Origin: Reticulitermes lucifugus
Taxonomy: Eukaryota > Arthropoda > Insecta > Blattodea > Rhinotermitidae
Direction of reading: 5' to 3'
Length of the DNA: 64,000 nt
NCBI GenBank assembly: GCA_026260175.1
Contig: JAKCWW010000230.1
Coordinates: forward strand, 1-64,000
In this document: positions 1-12,150 of the stretch, piece by piece
Layout of the letters: each line of letters opens with the position of its first letter
Numbering within the stretch: the stretch's first letter is position 1
Program-made: the position numbers and the translations under genes
Notes under the pieces: generated by a model
What the model was told of the DNA's origin: nothing
The model's input: only the letters and a program-made list of their open reading frames with translations
The model's database searches: none

Positions 1-60
1 CGCTTTGGAAGAGGCTACGGACCTGTCGTAAGACAGACTACAGAATGAATGAATGAATGA
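1..60 (+). mobile_element. LINE-2 family 3' end, cut by window edge
   Basis: This is the last part of a non-LTR retrotransposon. In one frame it reads RFGRGYGPVVRQTTE followed by a stop and then a GAAT-type tetranucleotide tail (gaatgaatgaatga). The same terminus recurs at 4,165-4,233 on this strand and inverted at 6,057-6,400 and 61,015-61,385. The body lies outside the window. Confidence 0.75.
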
Positions 61-884
61 AGAAGTCAACTTCTAACTCACAGGGAACAAACTCCATCCC
101 ACTACAAAGATAAAGCTGTTGAAAGAAATAATCATTGTTGATTGAGAGAATAACATGAAACAAACATACACCGTGCGGGAAAGTGCAGGCCTTTGCTATG
201 TTTCAGTTGTTACTGGGTTTCAAACAGTTGTCTTTAATCTCGGAATTCTGACTGAACACAGCCAGCGAGTACAGTTTAAATGTACGCTTGTTATCAGTTC
301 AGTTTCAAATGTGGCCGAGAACACTAGGTTTTTGCCAGTGCACATCCACTATACTGCTAATGATTACAGTTTATCTATTAAGTTTTAAAATGTTCTCGTC
401 TAATCCAAGTTATTTATGCTCTATCTATGCTTTGTACAATTTCGTTCTTGTTCTCCCGCCAACTTCAGTTCTACTTTCCTCACCTGGTTATCCCATTTAC
501 GTTTAATCTAGTATGTGACGGTACCTAAATTTCTCTGTTTAGTGGCATTTTTTAGAATATCTTTTACTGAGTGTTAGCGCCTCGTTGCAGTGCGGCTATT
601 CGTTTTTCAGGAGCTCCTCTCTCCACCTCTTCGTTTCCGGGCATTTCAACAGTAGGAGGCATCTGGCCCTCTTCGTACCCCATACTCCGTACCACCAAAA
701 TCTTTGACAGTGCAACACGATGTGTACACGTCCCCAGGAACGCTGTACACCTATTTTAAATCCTACTTTCGATGTCAATGTTATTTTAAAGGTAAATGTA
801 CCCCTGTGCTGAGTCAATTAAGCTCATCGCCATAAGGAAACGTGGGGAGTGAAAGCATTGCTCCACGCATTCGTCACCACGACA
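61..884. other. no gene recognised
   Basis: Open frames of 62-77 codons lie at 155-388 (+), 288-506 (+), 571-759 (+) and 596-817 (-). They overlap one another, and none shows a domain or motif I recognise. Confidence 0.5.
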
Positions 885-1010
885 CGACACAAAGTGAGTG
901 GTCACCATCATTCCTCCGCCACTTGAATGTTGGGTCAAAAACTTCTGATACTCACTGGATAGAAAGCTGGGTGGACCCCAGGGCCGATCTAGACGCGGTT
1001 GTAAATAGAA
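885..1010 (-). mobile_element. SINE family A fragment
   Basis: The middle of family A is present: gtgagtggtcaccatc, then gaaagctgggtggacccc, matching the better copy at 45,823-46,105. Both the tRNA head and the tail are missing or too diverged to see. Confidence 0.6.
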
Positions 1011-1611
1011 AATTCAGCGTGTCGAGAATTAAAGTCCTATACTATTATCGTCCAACGGATATTTCCCTTCAAAATGCATTTACTTAAATATCAAAATACG
1101 TTTTCGATAGACTAGTTATGTTCGTTCTCGATTTTTGTGTTTATAAACTCTATCAATGGAAACAGAGCTGTTGGAATTCCTGAAGAGGCTGAAATGACAA
1201 GTTAACATGTCTGTGTCAGCAACAGGCAACAACACTTCTGGACTCAGCTGCATAAATTCAATTACTAAATAGAAAATATTTGTACTTCTTTGCATACGTT
1301 TTGTCGAGACTATGCAAAGGGCAACTCTAAAGTCTATTGTTCTCTTATCAGTGCCTAAAGACTGGCTCTTTTAACTCCCTCGAGCCTTTTACTTCGACTT
1401 CAAACGTCCGTGAAAAGTAATTTATAATTCAAAGTTGTTCTAAAGGGAATAAGAACTTAACAGCGTCTAAATGTAAAACAGACTTATGGAAACAAACGGT
1501 TAGGTTAAAGGGAAATTCATAACTCTGTACAATATAATTCAAAATTAAGAATCTGACAGTCGTTCAGCTATTCAAGAAATTTCTTCCTCAATATGAGGCG
1601 CAAATTTCAGT
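1011..1611. other. no gene recognised
   Basis: A+T-rich unique DNA with no open frame of 60 codons and no repeat that I can match elsewhere in the window. Confidence 0.5.
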
Positions 1612-1725
1612 ATGTTTATAAGGAAATGCTACTGGACAGTGATCTGGGCCAGAAAAACCCAGTCCATATTCTCATGCCCAATTTCTTTAAGACCCATTTT
1701 AATATCGTCATATCTATCCACAATA
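1612..1725 (-). mobile_element. LINE-1 family 3' coding fragment
   Basis: Read on the minus strand this gives DDIKMGLKEIGHENMDW and then VFLAQ. It matches the segment before the 3' end of the LINE at 2,405-2,715 and 9,411-9,990 (consensus-like IKMDL..VG..MDWI.LAQDR). Only about 110 bp survives, and it overlaps a spurious plus-strand frame at 1,593-1,838. Confidence 0.7.
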
Positions 1726-2404
1726 TTCCACGTGGTGTTTTCCTCTCAGATTTCGAAACAAACTCTGTAAACGGTTCTCAGCTCAGAAAAATTGTCTGTT
1801 TGTTGCCACTTCATTTCATTGTAGACAGTTTGTGTTGATTTCATATTGCATCTGACAACAAGAAACTTGCACAGGAACACATCATAACGCACGCAGTGGC
1901 ATTTCATATTGGCACATTTGAGTGCTTCTTACACAAGATCCTATGATGTGAAGTTAGGTATAAAAATACTCAAACGGATATCCTGAAATTAATTAATGCT
2001 CGCGTAACATGTTCATGTCTCAAAATCTTTCTTTCATAGCAAAGAAATTATATGTCCTCCTTTGTCACTTTTCTTCATAATTTCCGTTCTAATTACACGC
2101 CTTTCAATTAGTTCTACGCAGCTACTGCTGACGGACACAAATATTCTGTTACTCTTCACCGGCATTTGAATGACTGCGTTATGATTACCGAATACACAGT
2201 CAACTTCAATCCCGGAAGTGACGTTTCGTTTGCTACTTCCTTTGAGTTGCGGGAACTGTCTATCTGTCTCTGTTTATCACTTATCTGACCAACCCCCACC
2301 TATCTATCCATCAATCCAGTACTGTATTTACCTTGCTTGCTCTTTAACAACCTCTCCATCTGTATGTCCTTCCATCTACTCCCACTTTTATCCATGTCTA
2401 CATT
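1726..2404. other. unique DNA with a pyrimidine-rich block
   Basis: Positions 2,290-2,405 are pyrimidine-rich on the plus strand, with imperfect ctat and ccat repeats. That composition produces the open frame at 2,218-2,412. No gene is supported. Confidence 0.5.
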
Positions 2405-2715
2405 CCTGCTGAGGGGAGAGGTGTATAAAGGATTTTGGTGGGTCCTTAGGGAAGGACACCATTTGGAAGATCCAGGCTTAGTGAGAGGATAATATTAAAA
2501 TGGGTCTTCAAGAAGTGGGATAGGGGCATGGACTGGATTTATATGGCTCAGGAAAGGGACAGGTGGCGAGCTCTTGTGAATGCGGTAATGAACCTTCGTG
2601 TTACATAAAATGCGGGGAATTTCTTGACTAGCTTAGGACCTGTTAGCTTCTCAAGAAGGACTCTGCTCCATGGAGCTAGTTAGTTGGCTAGCTTGCTAGT
2701 TAGTTAGTAGTTAAT
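2405..2715 (+). mobile_element. LINE-1 family 3' end with GTTA tail
   Basis: A 5'-truncated non-LTR retrotransposon 3' end. Frame pieces read as relics of [20 protein letters not shown], then NAGNFLT, then a short 3' sequence containing agcttctcaagaaggactct and a degenerate gttagtta tail at about 2,675-2,720. It is collinear with 9,700-9,990. The frame is disrupted, so this is a dead copy. Confidence 0.8.
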
Positions 2716-4164
2716 TAGCTATATTCCTGCTACCTTTCACGCTATCCACATACTTCCCACCTACATTCCATGTGTCTACCTACCTATCTATGACTACGGA
2801 TTGTCCGGGTGGGGTTAGTAACGTATGCAATCAAATTAACAACACTGCATAGGGTGTTATTTGAAAAATTCAATTATGCATCTGATCAAAACATTTTCCT
2901 TAAAATGGAAGGTTCATCACAGTCACACTATATCTACATGCTGACTTTAATATTATTACAGGTTTCCAACCACTGATAATATTTTATTTATTTTCTCCCT
3001 TTCCGTTAAAAATCTTGACATAGATCGTTTATGGTCTGCTCGTTCTTTTATGCCCCGAAGTCATCTCAAATTTTACGCTCTATACAACATTTGAAAATCG
3101 TTTCTTTATAAATGTAACAACTAGGAACTAGTAGCGAATTTATTTGATCCTTGTCCGACAGTTTCATAGGTACATTACGACAGAATTTATGCACGAGAGA
3201 TAAACATAATCTGTCTGTCCAAGGCGTACTTCAGTCTCGTAGCAGATACGCGGTTCAGGAAATCTCTTCAATCAACGTTCTGTTGCAGAAGCATCATTCT
3301 AGAAACGAGCATTTCAAACGTGACCCACAGAGAATCTGTGTCAGTGAGATGCAAATTGGAAAGGAGTAACAGGGTTGCTGCAAACGCGCAGCACCTGCAG
3401 ACAAAACTTATTACAGGGTACATGGGCGAAACACTGAAAACGTCCGACCTCTGAGCAGTAAAAATACGTCGACAAATGTCAAAAGTGAATTCTTCACATC
3501 AAAGCAAATAAAAAGTTCATATAAACATATGTCCGGAAATGGGTGGGTTTTGAGTTTAACTTAAAGATTGCATTCAACAATAAATATATTAAATATGAAA
3601 AGTCTTACTTAAAACTGACATAACACATCTACAATACACGTTCCCAACTTAATAACCGGTAGTCTTCTAGTTCTGAAGTCACAGTTCACAACAAATGCGG
3701 AATCAATGCGTGCATGGATACGTCTGATCATGAACTGCCGCATCCTTTCGAGATCTCGTGGTGGTTTCGAATGGTTTAACAGACATAAAAAATGCGTTTG
3801 TTTAGTGTGTCTTCAATTACAGCTGAATACACTAAGAGTTTTTAAGTGTAAAAATATGAACGATTGAGGTCGGGTGACGTTTGGAAGCTATACATCGAAA
3901 GATAAATGTTTGTGGACATATATATGTGAACATTTCCCTTGCTTTTGTGTGGGAAACTCACTTCTTCAGTTTGCCCAAGTATTTTAGGTAAACCATCAAT
4001 AGTAAGCACTACGCTCTAAGGGTTTAATACAAATAGTGATTATAGTGCATTAATAATAAAACTTTTTACATGCCAGTACGCTGGTGGATATTGTTTACCC
4101 TCTCAAGCACATATTATACAGTATTATATGTAGTACTAGCACTAGTAGTAGCACTAGATCGCAA
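2716..4164. other. no gene recognised
   Basis: A+T-rich DNA. One 72-codon frame at 3,151-3,369 (+) has no recognisable feature. Short tag repeats (actagcactagtagtagc) lie at 4,132-4,155. Confidence 0.5.
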
Positions 4165-4233
4165 TCAATGGAGAACTCGCTTTACAAAAGGCTACGGAAC
4201 TGTCGTAAGACAGACTACAGAATGAATGAATGA
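4165..4233 (+). mobile_element. LINE-2 family 3' end
   Basis: The sequence aaaaggctacggaactgtcg, followed by taagacagactacagaatg and a GAAT tail, is almost the same as positions 1-60. It is a strongly 5'-truncated copy of about 70 bp, decayed by a few substitutions. Confidence 0.75.
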
Positions 4234-4324
4234 ATATGTAGTACGTGTCGGGGTTGCCTCTTCTTCCGTCTTTAGGTGACAGGATATGAGTAGGCTGACA
4301 CATATTCATTAATCTGTATTCTAA

Positions 4325-4575
4325 GATTCATGGCGATCGCTCCAATGAATAACATCCATGCCTCACATTTGGAAGTCTCTGGTTCCAATCTCCGCTCCGA
4401 AGCCTTCTATCCTGATGTGTCTTCGTGGTTTGCCGAGTCATTCAAGGCAAATTGCGGAATATTACTGTAAAATAGTTTTCTACACCTTCCTTCTCCATCA
4501 CTTCCAATTAATTTATCCATCATTAGACACTGTTTAACCTGAGACCATTAGAGCGTCGTAAAACATAATAAAATC
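4325..4575 (+). mobile_element. SINE family C copy
   Basis: A degenerate tRNA-like head contains a B-box-like ggttccaatctcc at about 4,381. A body segment (ggcaaattgcggaa) and the family 3' terminus gagcgtcgtaaaacata follow near 4,550. Compare 36,200-36,402 and 48,836-49,105, where the terminus is closer to GGCGTCGTTAAATAAACC. The head is eroded, so the start is approximate. Confidence 0.55.
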
Positions 4576-4599
4576 AGTAAATATTTGTATTTAATTAAG

Positions 4600-4860
4600 C
4601 GCGTTCGCATAGTTGCAAGAAACGCCTATTAGCTTCGTCATGTCAGTCCGTCCGTCCGCATGTATCAACGCGGTTCCCACTGGACGGATTTCCGTGAAAT
4701 TTGTTATTGGGGACTTCTACGAAAATCTGTCGAGAAAATCCAAATTTGGTTAAAATCAGGCACAAATTTCGGACGTGTTACATGAAGACCTAATGTAAGC
4801 TTTATTCTTGCCGGACATAAAATTTTCATAAAGAAACTCTCTTCAAGGAAAATGGTATCA
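4600..4860 (+). repeat. dispersed repeat family F
   Basis: Shares with 34,450-34,690 a string of blocks: attagcttcgtcatgtc, repeated gtccgtccgtc, caacgcggttcccactggac, ggattt..gtgaaattt, tctacgaaaatctgtcgag and ttacatgaagacctaatgta. It has no coding potential and no visible terminal repeats. The class is unknown; a non-autonomous transposon or a decayed 3' UTR are both possible. Confidence 0.65.
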
Positions 4861-4964
4861 GATTGTTAGGATAGCCGAGGAGGTATAAATATTATACGAA
4901 AGTGCCATAATGTTGCGTTGTGCATACACTGCCCATCTTCTTACGTTTTCAGACACCGTAAAAA

Positions 4965-5215
4965 CTGGCTCAAGCGGTAATTCGTCTGACTTGGGTTCGG
5001 GTGCTTGTTGGTTCCATTCTCGAGGAGGTCCCCAGTTACACTGACTTGAGCTTCATGTGGTTTTAATCAGTTCCTCCTGGCAAGGGCCCGAATATCACCT
5101 CAAATTAGACCACACGCAGCTTTTTTTCGATATATTTCTATTTCATTATTCACTCTCATCCGATCTTTGAACGATACAGAGCCCGACCTACCGATAGTGC
5201 CATGAAATAAAACTT
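4965..5215 (+). mobile_element. SINE family C copy
   Basis: The tRNA-like head has an A-box-like tggctcaagcggtaattcg at about 4,971 and a B-box-like ggttccattctcg at about 5,011. The body (ggcaagggcccgaatat, ctcaaattagaccacacgc) matches 23,155-23,400, including the distal gatac..agcccgacctaccgatag block. The 3' end is diverged (agtgccatgaaataaaac). Confidence 0.6.
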
Positions 5216-6056
5216 GCAACAAAATACGGCAGCCTGAAGTCATGTCACAGCTGAAAATATTCCGATACTAACTGCCGGCAGTGTTTAATAACTCTGCATG
5301 TAACAAGCTTATAAACAAATCCTTTTGATATGATTCCACTGAAACGTGTATGTACATTTTTGACAAATGCTGTGCTGTAAAACGTAGGCCTTCGCAACAC
5401 AGAAAATTATTACATGAATTAAATACAAATATCCGAATACAATTTACCTTCTACTCTGTGAGAAAGAATTTTTCATTGTAATGCAAATATTTTTTTTTGT
5501 AACTGGCTTTGTTCAAAGTAGCATTTGCTCAATTAAAACTGTCTCGCTTTGAAGCGTCCATCTATTCAGTAACGCAAATTATGCGGTCAGTCTAGGCAAC
5601 AGAGAAAAAAGGTCACAGAAATTATAATCGGTGTGCTACAGGGTCAGAGAGGAAGAGGTGTAGCCTACATGCAGAATGACGCCATCGGTGTGCAGGTCCA
5701 GTCGTCATGAAATAACGCCACAATGTACTCTACTTCATGTAGGCTGAAACAGTTTCCCTACCATAAAGTCTGATATAAACGTTCAAAATATATTTTTAGC
5801 TATAATCTATACTGCGTGGTTTGCACAAACCTCGATTTTGTTGGACTTGTAATAAACATATTTCAGTTTTCCCACATTCCCACTGACACTACACTGATGA
5901 GATCTGAAATTATAATAAAATGCAATACTTAACATAAGCGGTGACAAATGCTTTGGAGGCAAGTCCCTCCTTCTTGAAGGCCGGAAATCCTCATCAGAAA
6001 GCCTCCATTCTCTATTACAAACCATCTGTAGAATACCCTTTTCAGAAGCAACTGCC
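5216..6056. other. no gene recognised
   Basis: Unique A+T-rich DNA with one 72-codon frame at 5,807-6,025 (-) that has no recognisable motif. Confidence 0.5.
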
Positions 6057-6400
6057 GTATCATCATCATCATCATCATCTCATCATCATCATCATCATCA
6101 TTCTATAGTCTTACGACAGGTCCATAGCCTCTTTTAAAGCGACGTCACCACAGAGTGCGATCTAGAGCATCTTCTTCAACTTCCAGTATTTTCTCGCTTT
6201 CTTAAGGTCATCCAGTAGCTGCTTACGTCTTCTTCCATATCTTCCCGTCCCTTCTATCTTTCCTTCAATAACGTATTTCAGAAGGCAGTTCCTACGCATG
6301 ATGTGACCAAATCACTTCAACTTCCTTCGTTTTATTCCACGTAGGATGCTGACGTACTCTAAATTATTAAATGAAGCTGGTCCAGTGCACTTATTTAACA
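6057..6400 (-). mobile_element. LINE-2 family 3' end with triplet tail
   Basis: A minus-strand non-LTR retrotransposon end. Its 3' tail is the (ATC)n array at 6,060-6,102. Next come tcttacgacaggtccatagc (the reverse of positions 1-60), the block acagagtgcgatctagagc, and an arginine/lysine-rich C-terminal coding relic over 6,180-6,260. It is collinear with 61,015-61,385. The triplet tail differs from the GAAT tail of the plus-strand copies and probably arose by microsatellite drift of the tail. Confidence 0.8.
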
Positions 6401-7934
6401 CAAGACCTAACCCGTTCTGCGACTTCACCTCTATAACCGCCTGGGTAATTACATTGCAACCAAGTAAACGTGCATGACAATTTTCTCTCAAGGTTTGTGA
6501 CACTGGTTAGTCGTTATTTTATGCCACATTATCAAGAGTCTCTAGTACTTTAAGTATACTTAATATAGGTCTACAACATTTCTAGAGTTACCTAAGGCGG
6601 CCCCTGAGTTCTAGTTATTAGTGCACACAAATATTAAAAGTTAAAAATTAATAAGAATATTTCTCACTACAAACGACAAACAATAAACTGACCAGAGAAA
6701 TACAGTTAATTGCGATAGGTTTGGTGTATGTCCGTAGAATGTAACACGTGTGAAACTGTGACAGAAACACTAACAAAGAACCAGTTCATCAGTCATAAGG
6801 TCCGAGAGTGCACATGTAAGCTACTAAGTTGGTAATTACGTTACAACTTGTTAGGTCTAAAGTTAGACAAGCTTTATTATTAATTCTGGCTTTCTGTATT
6901 CCCTACAAGCAAAGGCAGATGTCACTGAAATCAATGTACACTGCCACAAACTTTAACAAAATTGCACCCCAGAATCAAACGAGGACAAAGGTTTTCGGCA
7001 ATTAACCTTCACCGCAAATGTAGCAGACTATAATTTATGATCTATTCGTTTACTTGCTTATTTATGTTCTTAAAATGCTTATTTATTTATATACTAATCT
7101 AAGGCTGGTCAAAAATTCAAAAGAAATATTTACCGACGGCATCCACAAACAGAACTTCTACTAATCAACTTCTATTGATTCCAAAGGAGGGCCGCAAAAA
7201 TCACAATTTCACTTACTGCATAGTATAAACTTAACTTCTGGAAAGAAGGCTTGACAAAATAAGTGGTGCTGCTACCGATTTTCCATCACGCTAAACACGG
7301 TTAAAGTCCATTCTACTTAAGGACGTGAATTAATAAAGAGCAACTGCAAAAATGCCGTTGAAAATTTTGTGTACTTCAATACGAACTATTTCGTTCCCGT
7401 TCTGTGTTTGCTTCCTCTACCACTTTTTCGACGTCCTGTTCCATACAAATTTGTATTAAGGGTCCGAAATGGAACACTTGAGCATCGCCACACACGAGGC
7501 TTTAAATAAATAAGACACACTACATTTCGAAATAAAGAGCTCAGAGAAGCAATATTAATAAAAGCAACTAGCAACAGCGTGTACATGTAAAAATAACAGT
7601 TGAATGGGTTGGACAAACAGAGAGAATGAATAATTATATGAGTAGATGCATAAAACTAATAATGGAATGACCAAAAGCATGGAGAAACGGCGAGGATAGA
7701 TACTAAAAAATTACGGAAACTAAATTAAAATAGCAATGGAAAGAACGTTTTCAACGTCTCTAGAGGCTTTATGAATTTCAGTCCAACTCGTGGATTTCTT
7801 TTACCCAACATGAATTGTTCTAAAAATACTAACTTTGTAGGGGTTTTATTTACTGGTCTTTAACTAATTTCTCACAAATTCCGGGTATGAATCAAGCCCA
7901 AAAAATGATTTTTGTTCTCTATTAAGGTAAGAGA
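6401..7934. other. no gene recognised
   Basis: A+T-rich. The frame at 7,386-7,616 (-) has a hydrophobic N-terminal stretch (YFYMYTLLLVAFINIASL) but no homology I know and no supporting context. Confidence 0.5.
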
Positions 7935-8125
7935 TTTAAAGATTTTGGGTTGTCACAGCGGTGCTGCCAAAGATTTAAGTCTTGTGCTGTGTTACGGAGT
8001 CTCAACTCGTAAGTAGTTAACGGCTTTTCATGCTTGGTAAAAATCACCACGAAGATGAAGGCACTATAGTTCCTCGGAACTTCGGTAACTACTTACCAGT
8101 CAGCAGGGCGTACCTCTTTAGAAGA
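7935..8125. repeat. palindromic foldback element, diverged copy
   Basis: The left arm (cacagcggtgctg, gtgttacggagtctcaac, agtagttaacggct) is answered by a reverse-complement right arm (ggaacttcggtaactactta, cagcagggcgtacctc). It has the same layout as the best copy at 63,727-63,960, and the arms have drifted considerably. Confidence 0.65.
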
Positions 8126-9410
8126 CTCGAAAATTTAAGGTTCAAATAAACTGCAAATAAACCAAAAAGCACAAAAATCCACATCCGTCTATTTCTTCTG
8201 TTTGAGATTCAAGCATTTTCTATATCAGTTTATTATAAAACTTTATGTTATTCCCTCAATGTATAAACCATAATCCTGCCTTCTGAATTAAGATATAATT
8301 TAGATCGTACGTGTTATTAATTTTCTCTTGCTTTATTTTTGTCATGTCTGTTAATCTCGAGTGATTATAAGGCCTGCTTAATGGACAAACATATACCAAC
8401 AAAACAGGTTTTGAATTAACTGCCGTTATAAGAAACTGTCCAGGATGTAGACAGAAATTTTAGAGGATTGAGGTGCTTATGGCAATGACGTGAATACTCC
8501 AAGTCCTCTGAGATATAAGGCCATATAATCTCATAGGAATTTACAGAATTCTCGGTATAACGTACCGCATCTATAATTAATATGTTCCTATAAAAGTCGG
8601 TACATTTCTACAAAAACACACGGCGTCATAAACAAGAAGACCGTTTTCTTTAAAGACATTTGTTTTATAAAATCCTGACGCAGAAACATAAGTAATACGC
8701 AGGTGAAGACACGCTGACTAGAGTCACATGATGAACATATACCGAAGAATAAAGTTCCGACAAATTCCTTTGGCACGGGCCTTAATTTTTAACACAAAAT
8801 ACGTGCTGTAAAACATATCTGAGTATGAAATAAATATTCAGTTTTAGAATGTTCTTTCATGCAGCATTTGTTCAAAAACAAAGATGTGATTTTATGTAGT
8901 ATGAAATACAATGGGCCGAAGCGAACTGAAAAGAAAATTCTGCCTCTAAATTTCAGTGCAGGCCACACAAGAAACATCACACTCCATTACATGATGCTGA
9001 AGATAAAATGCGCCGGCTGGTGGGATGACGGGCAATACCGACCCCCTCCACCGCTCCACTTTATAAAAAGCACCTAATATTAAAAAATAACAACGCATAT
9101 TTCATGGCAGACTTTGGCTAGCTGGAAACGTGGACGACAAATTTGATTCTGTACGGGTAATGACGTTGTGAGTAACAGCCCGCAAGTGAATACAGTCAAT
9201 TTCGGATGAACCGACAGAAATTAACGGGAAAATGACAGACAGCTCTTCATATACATGGGTATACAAGTTGGCAAGTCTTTACGTTGATCAGAAACTATCA
9301 TCTCTTATATGTAGATATATAAATAATGACGGCGAAATAAGGAAAACATCCCAAAATATCAGATGTATAAAATTCGAGCATACATATATATAATACATGT
9401 ATATAATTCC
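8126..9410. other. no gene recognised
   Basis: Frames overlap on both strands at 8,588-9,077 (62-72 codons). Since they overlap antisense and lack motifs, they look like chance. Confidence 0.5.
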
Positions 9411-9990
9411 ATTCGTGAAGAAATTATGAGCAGATTGAAGTCAGTAAATGCTTGCTATCATTCTGTGCAGAAGATTTTGTCGTCCAGTTTGCTATTCAAA
9501 AATATAAAGATTAAAATATACAGAACTATAACTTTGCTTGTTGTTTTGTATGGGTGTGAAACTTGGTCTCTCACATTAAGGGATGAATATAGGCTGAGGG
9601 TGTTTGAGAATAATGTGCTGAGGAAGATATCTGAGCCTAAGAGAGCGAGGTAATGTATGGGAGAGAGGACAGGTGCATACCGGATTTTTGGCAGGGAAAC
9701 CTGAGGTAAAGAGACCACTTTGAAAACCTAGGCGTAGATAGAATTATAATATTAAAATTGATCTCAATAAGTGGGATGGAGGACATGGACTGGATTCATC
9801 TGGCTCAGGATACGGACACGTGGCGGGCTCTTGTGAATGCGGTGATGAACTTTTGGGTTCCATTAAATGCGTGGAATTTCTTGTCTAGCTAAGGACCTCT
9901 TAGCTTCTCAACAAAGACTCTGCTGATGGAGTTAGTCAGTTAGACAGTTAGTTAGTTAGTCAATTAATTAATCAATTTAGTCAGTTAAAT
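9411..9990 (+). mobile_element. LINE-1 family: reverse transcriptase C-terminus and 3' end
   Basis: The most informative LINE-1 copy. An open stretch ending at 9,653 reads SVNACYHSVQKILSSSLL, then IKIYRTITLLVVLYGCETWS, then LRVFENNVLRKIS. This is the familiar C-terminal part of many insect non-LTR reverse transcriptases (VLYGCETW..LT motif), downstream of the catalytic palm. The frame then breaks, but relics of the C-terminal region continue (agtgggatgga..catggactggattc, ggacacgtggcgggctcttg) to a 3' sequence and a GTTA-type tail at 9,928-9,980. The copy is 5'-truncated and dead. The clade cannot be assigned from this fragment. Confidence 0.85.
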
Positions 9991-10667
9991 TCCATAACTG
10001 GCAGCAGCCAGACAGCTTATAACACAACTGGGTCACTAAACCGCAGTGGCAGTAGTCCACCCAGTCCCCGCGGCATTTTCCCCTCCAAATAATACACATC
10101 ACTTGACCAGTGACAGCGCTCATCTTTACAGATGTGTCGCCGTAACGGATTACTTGGCATCACTGTCCTTTTAATTATCTTCGTGCAGTTGCCGAGATCT
10201 GTTATTCTAACAACAGCACAATTATCATTCGACAGTTTACCACACAAAATGGCACTCTACATCAGCACTTTTCGTTCTACACGTTCCATTAAACCCATCA
10301 GTTACTAAAGTCCTATTTAACAAACCACGTATGCGTAAGTGACGTATTACATATTCATCAGAATTTCAATAGCAACAATTAGTTACTTTCAATAAGTCAT
10401 TACAATTATATAATCAAGCATGAACCGCCTGTTTTAACCAACTTTACGGTACCCCTGATTTTGAAGTCGTGCAGTTTCGTCGTCTCTGCGCTCCAAACTA
10501 CACGGCGTCACATACAAATAAATCGTAACCTCAATACCGCGGTAATAACCTCAATCTCACCTGTCGTTACTCTATGTAACTCGAAAATTCGCCGACAGAG
10601 TTCCTTCAAAGGATCCATTTGGTTTTTAGTGCAAACAACATTCTTTTTCCAAAACAGCATTAATCGA
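9991..10667. other. no gene recognised
   Basis: Contains a 76-codon minus frame at 10,017-10,247 without recognisable features. The 90-codon frame at 10,461-10,733 (+) runs into the palindromic element and is not credible. Confidence 0.5.
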
Positions 10668-10815
10668 GTGACTTCAGGCTTCCGCCGCAGTATAAATCAG
10701 ATTTTCGCTCTTCTGGGATGTTACGCAGCGTAGATTGCTAGTTATTTACCGACGTTTCCGAAAAAAACCTATCGGTTCCATCTTCAAGGGTCAAACAGTC
10801 CAAGAAGACTTACCA
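10668..10815 (+). repeat. palindromic foldback element, one arm
   Basis: A well-preserved left arm: acttcaggcttccgccgcag, cttctgggatgttacgcagc, gtagattgctagttatttac, cgacgtttccg, then tcttcaagggtcaaacagtc. The matching right arm is absent, so this is a half element. Confidence 0.75.
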
Positions 10816-11734
10816 CATACAAACATTAAATTCTCTACAAATCACAGTTTGCGGTTGTATGTATTTCTATTAAAAGAAAGTGCCGAGATATTATAATTGG
10901 CTGTGGAAGTTGACATTTATCCATAGACGCAGTCTATATATACTCATTAAAATAGATGCGGAAGATATCACAATTTGACAGCGCAGACAATGCTGCTTCT
11001 CTCCTCTTCAGACATCCTCTATTCATTCGCGTGCAATGCCCTTTGATCTATTCCAAACACCTGCTCACAGACACGGTGTGAATTACACAATGCAGGTGTT
11101 GTTGTGGTAAAGTTCAATTTACATAATAAACCATGATCATCAGGAGGCAAGCCCTGGAGGTATCACCTAAATCTGATTACTGAAATACAGTTAGGTTTCT
11201 GACATCGGTTCAACCCTTGGGTAAAGGACTGTTCTACATACTTTGATCTTTCATTCGGCTGGCAGCCAGTACTATAGATAAAAGCATATAAATGCTTAAT
11301 AATATCCAGTGGTCGAGTCAAAGTGTCCTTCGTCTCTTTCAGCAGTTTTCCTATTTAGGGTGTATAACAGCATTACATGTTAGCCTGCGTGTCCTCCCAC
11401 AGTAACGTCTTAACCGAAGAGACGAAATTACATGGAATGTCTGATGAAAGTCGTAAGACTGCAGGCGATGGCATCTGTATACACGCTAAAGCTTTTTAAT
11501 TAGGGGTGTATCCCGCCAGATACCTACTATTTTTATGAAGCTTATCACGATTTTCCTCAGTCTAGCCAGGCAAATTCCACGTCACTACCTTAAAGTAGGT
11601 CACGACTGCGACCACCCACGTACTTTCACTTCGACATCCACTCCCTCATCCAGCTTCATCAAATCATTAAACGGTATGGTCAGAAAGGCCGTCAGGGTCA
11701 TTAATATACCACATACGTCAGTCATTATAATGAC
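10816..11734. other. no gene recognised
   Basis: Unique DNA. A 72-codon frame at 11,535-11,753 (+) shows nothing recognisable. Confidence 0.5.
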
Positions 11735-11841
11735 TATAGTATGGGCTGGATGATCGAAAAATCTGGGTTAGATTCCCGGCGGAAACGAAAAATTTTTGTT
11801 CTTCTCCATTGTTCAGAAGAGCTCTGAGGCCCACCCACCGC

Positions 11842-11855
11842 CGTACTCAATGTAT
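11842..11855. repeat. target-site duplication, left copy
   Basis: The 14 bases cgtactcaatgtat are repeated exactly at 12,151-12,164 and flank the family E SINE. They are family A sequence (the cctattcaatgggt region), so the insertion lies within another SINE. Confidence 0.9.
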
Positions 11856-12150
11856 TTTTTTTTCTATGGCTCGACAGCCCTATATGGGCCTGGGCCTCCT
11901 CGTTTCGTCGAGNNNNNNNNNNNNNNNNNNNNNNNNNNNNNNNNNNNNNNNNNNNNNNNNNNNNNNNNNNNNNNNNNNNNNNNNNNNNNNNNNNNNNNNN
12001 NNNNNNNNNNNNNNNNNNNNNNNNNNNNNNNNNNNNNNNNNNNNNNNNNNNNNNNNNNNNNNNNNNNNNNNNGGTGGGATTCGAACCCACGATCCTAATA
12101 AGCGAGCGGCCGAAGATCCACGCCTTAGACCGCACGGCCACTGGGATCGG
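11856..12150 (-). mobile_element. SINE family E inserted in SINE A, with an N gap
   Basis: Minus-strand SINE. Its A-tail appears as a run of T after the left duplication, next to ctatggctcgacagcccc, which is the same 3' end as the copy at 52,205-52,233. Its tRNA-Leu-like head lies at 12,073-12,150 (B box in reverse: ggattcgaaccc). An N run at 11,913-12,072 removes the middle. The other copy is 263 bp and this interval spans 295, so the gap length may be a poor estimate. Confidence 0.9.
11913..12072. other. assembly gap (160 N)
   Basis: N run inside the family E SINE. Translated frames that cross it (11,734-12,210 and others) are meaningless. Confidence 0.99.

Noticed and set aside
12073-12150. 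A possible tRNA-Leu gene on the minus strand
   Set aside because: It is the head of SINE family E, flanked by a target-site duplication and joined to the SINE tail.
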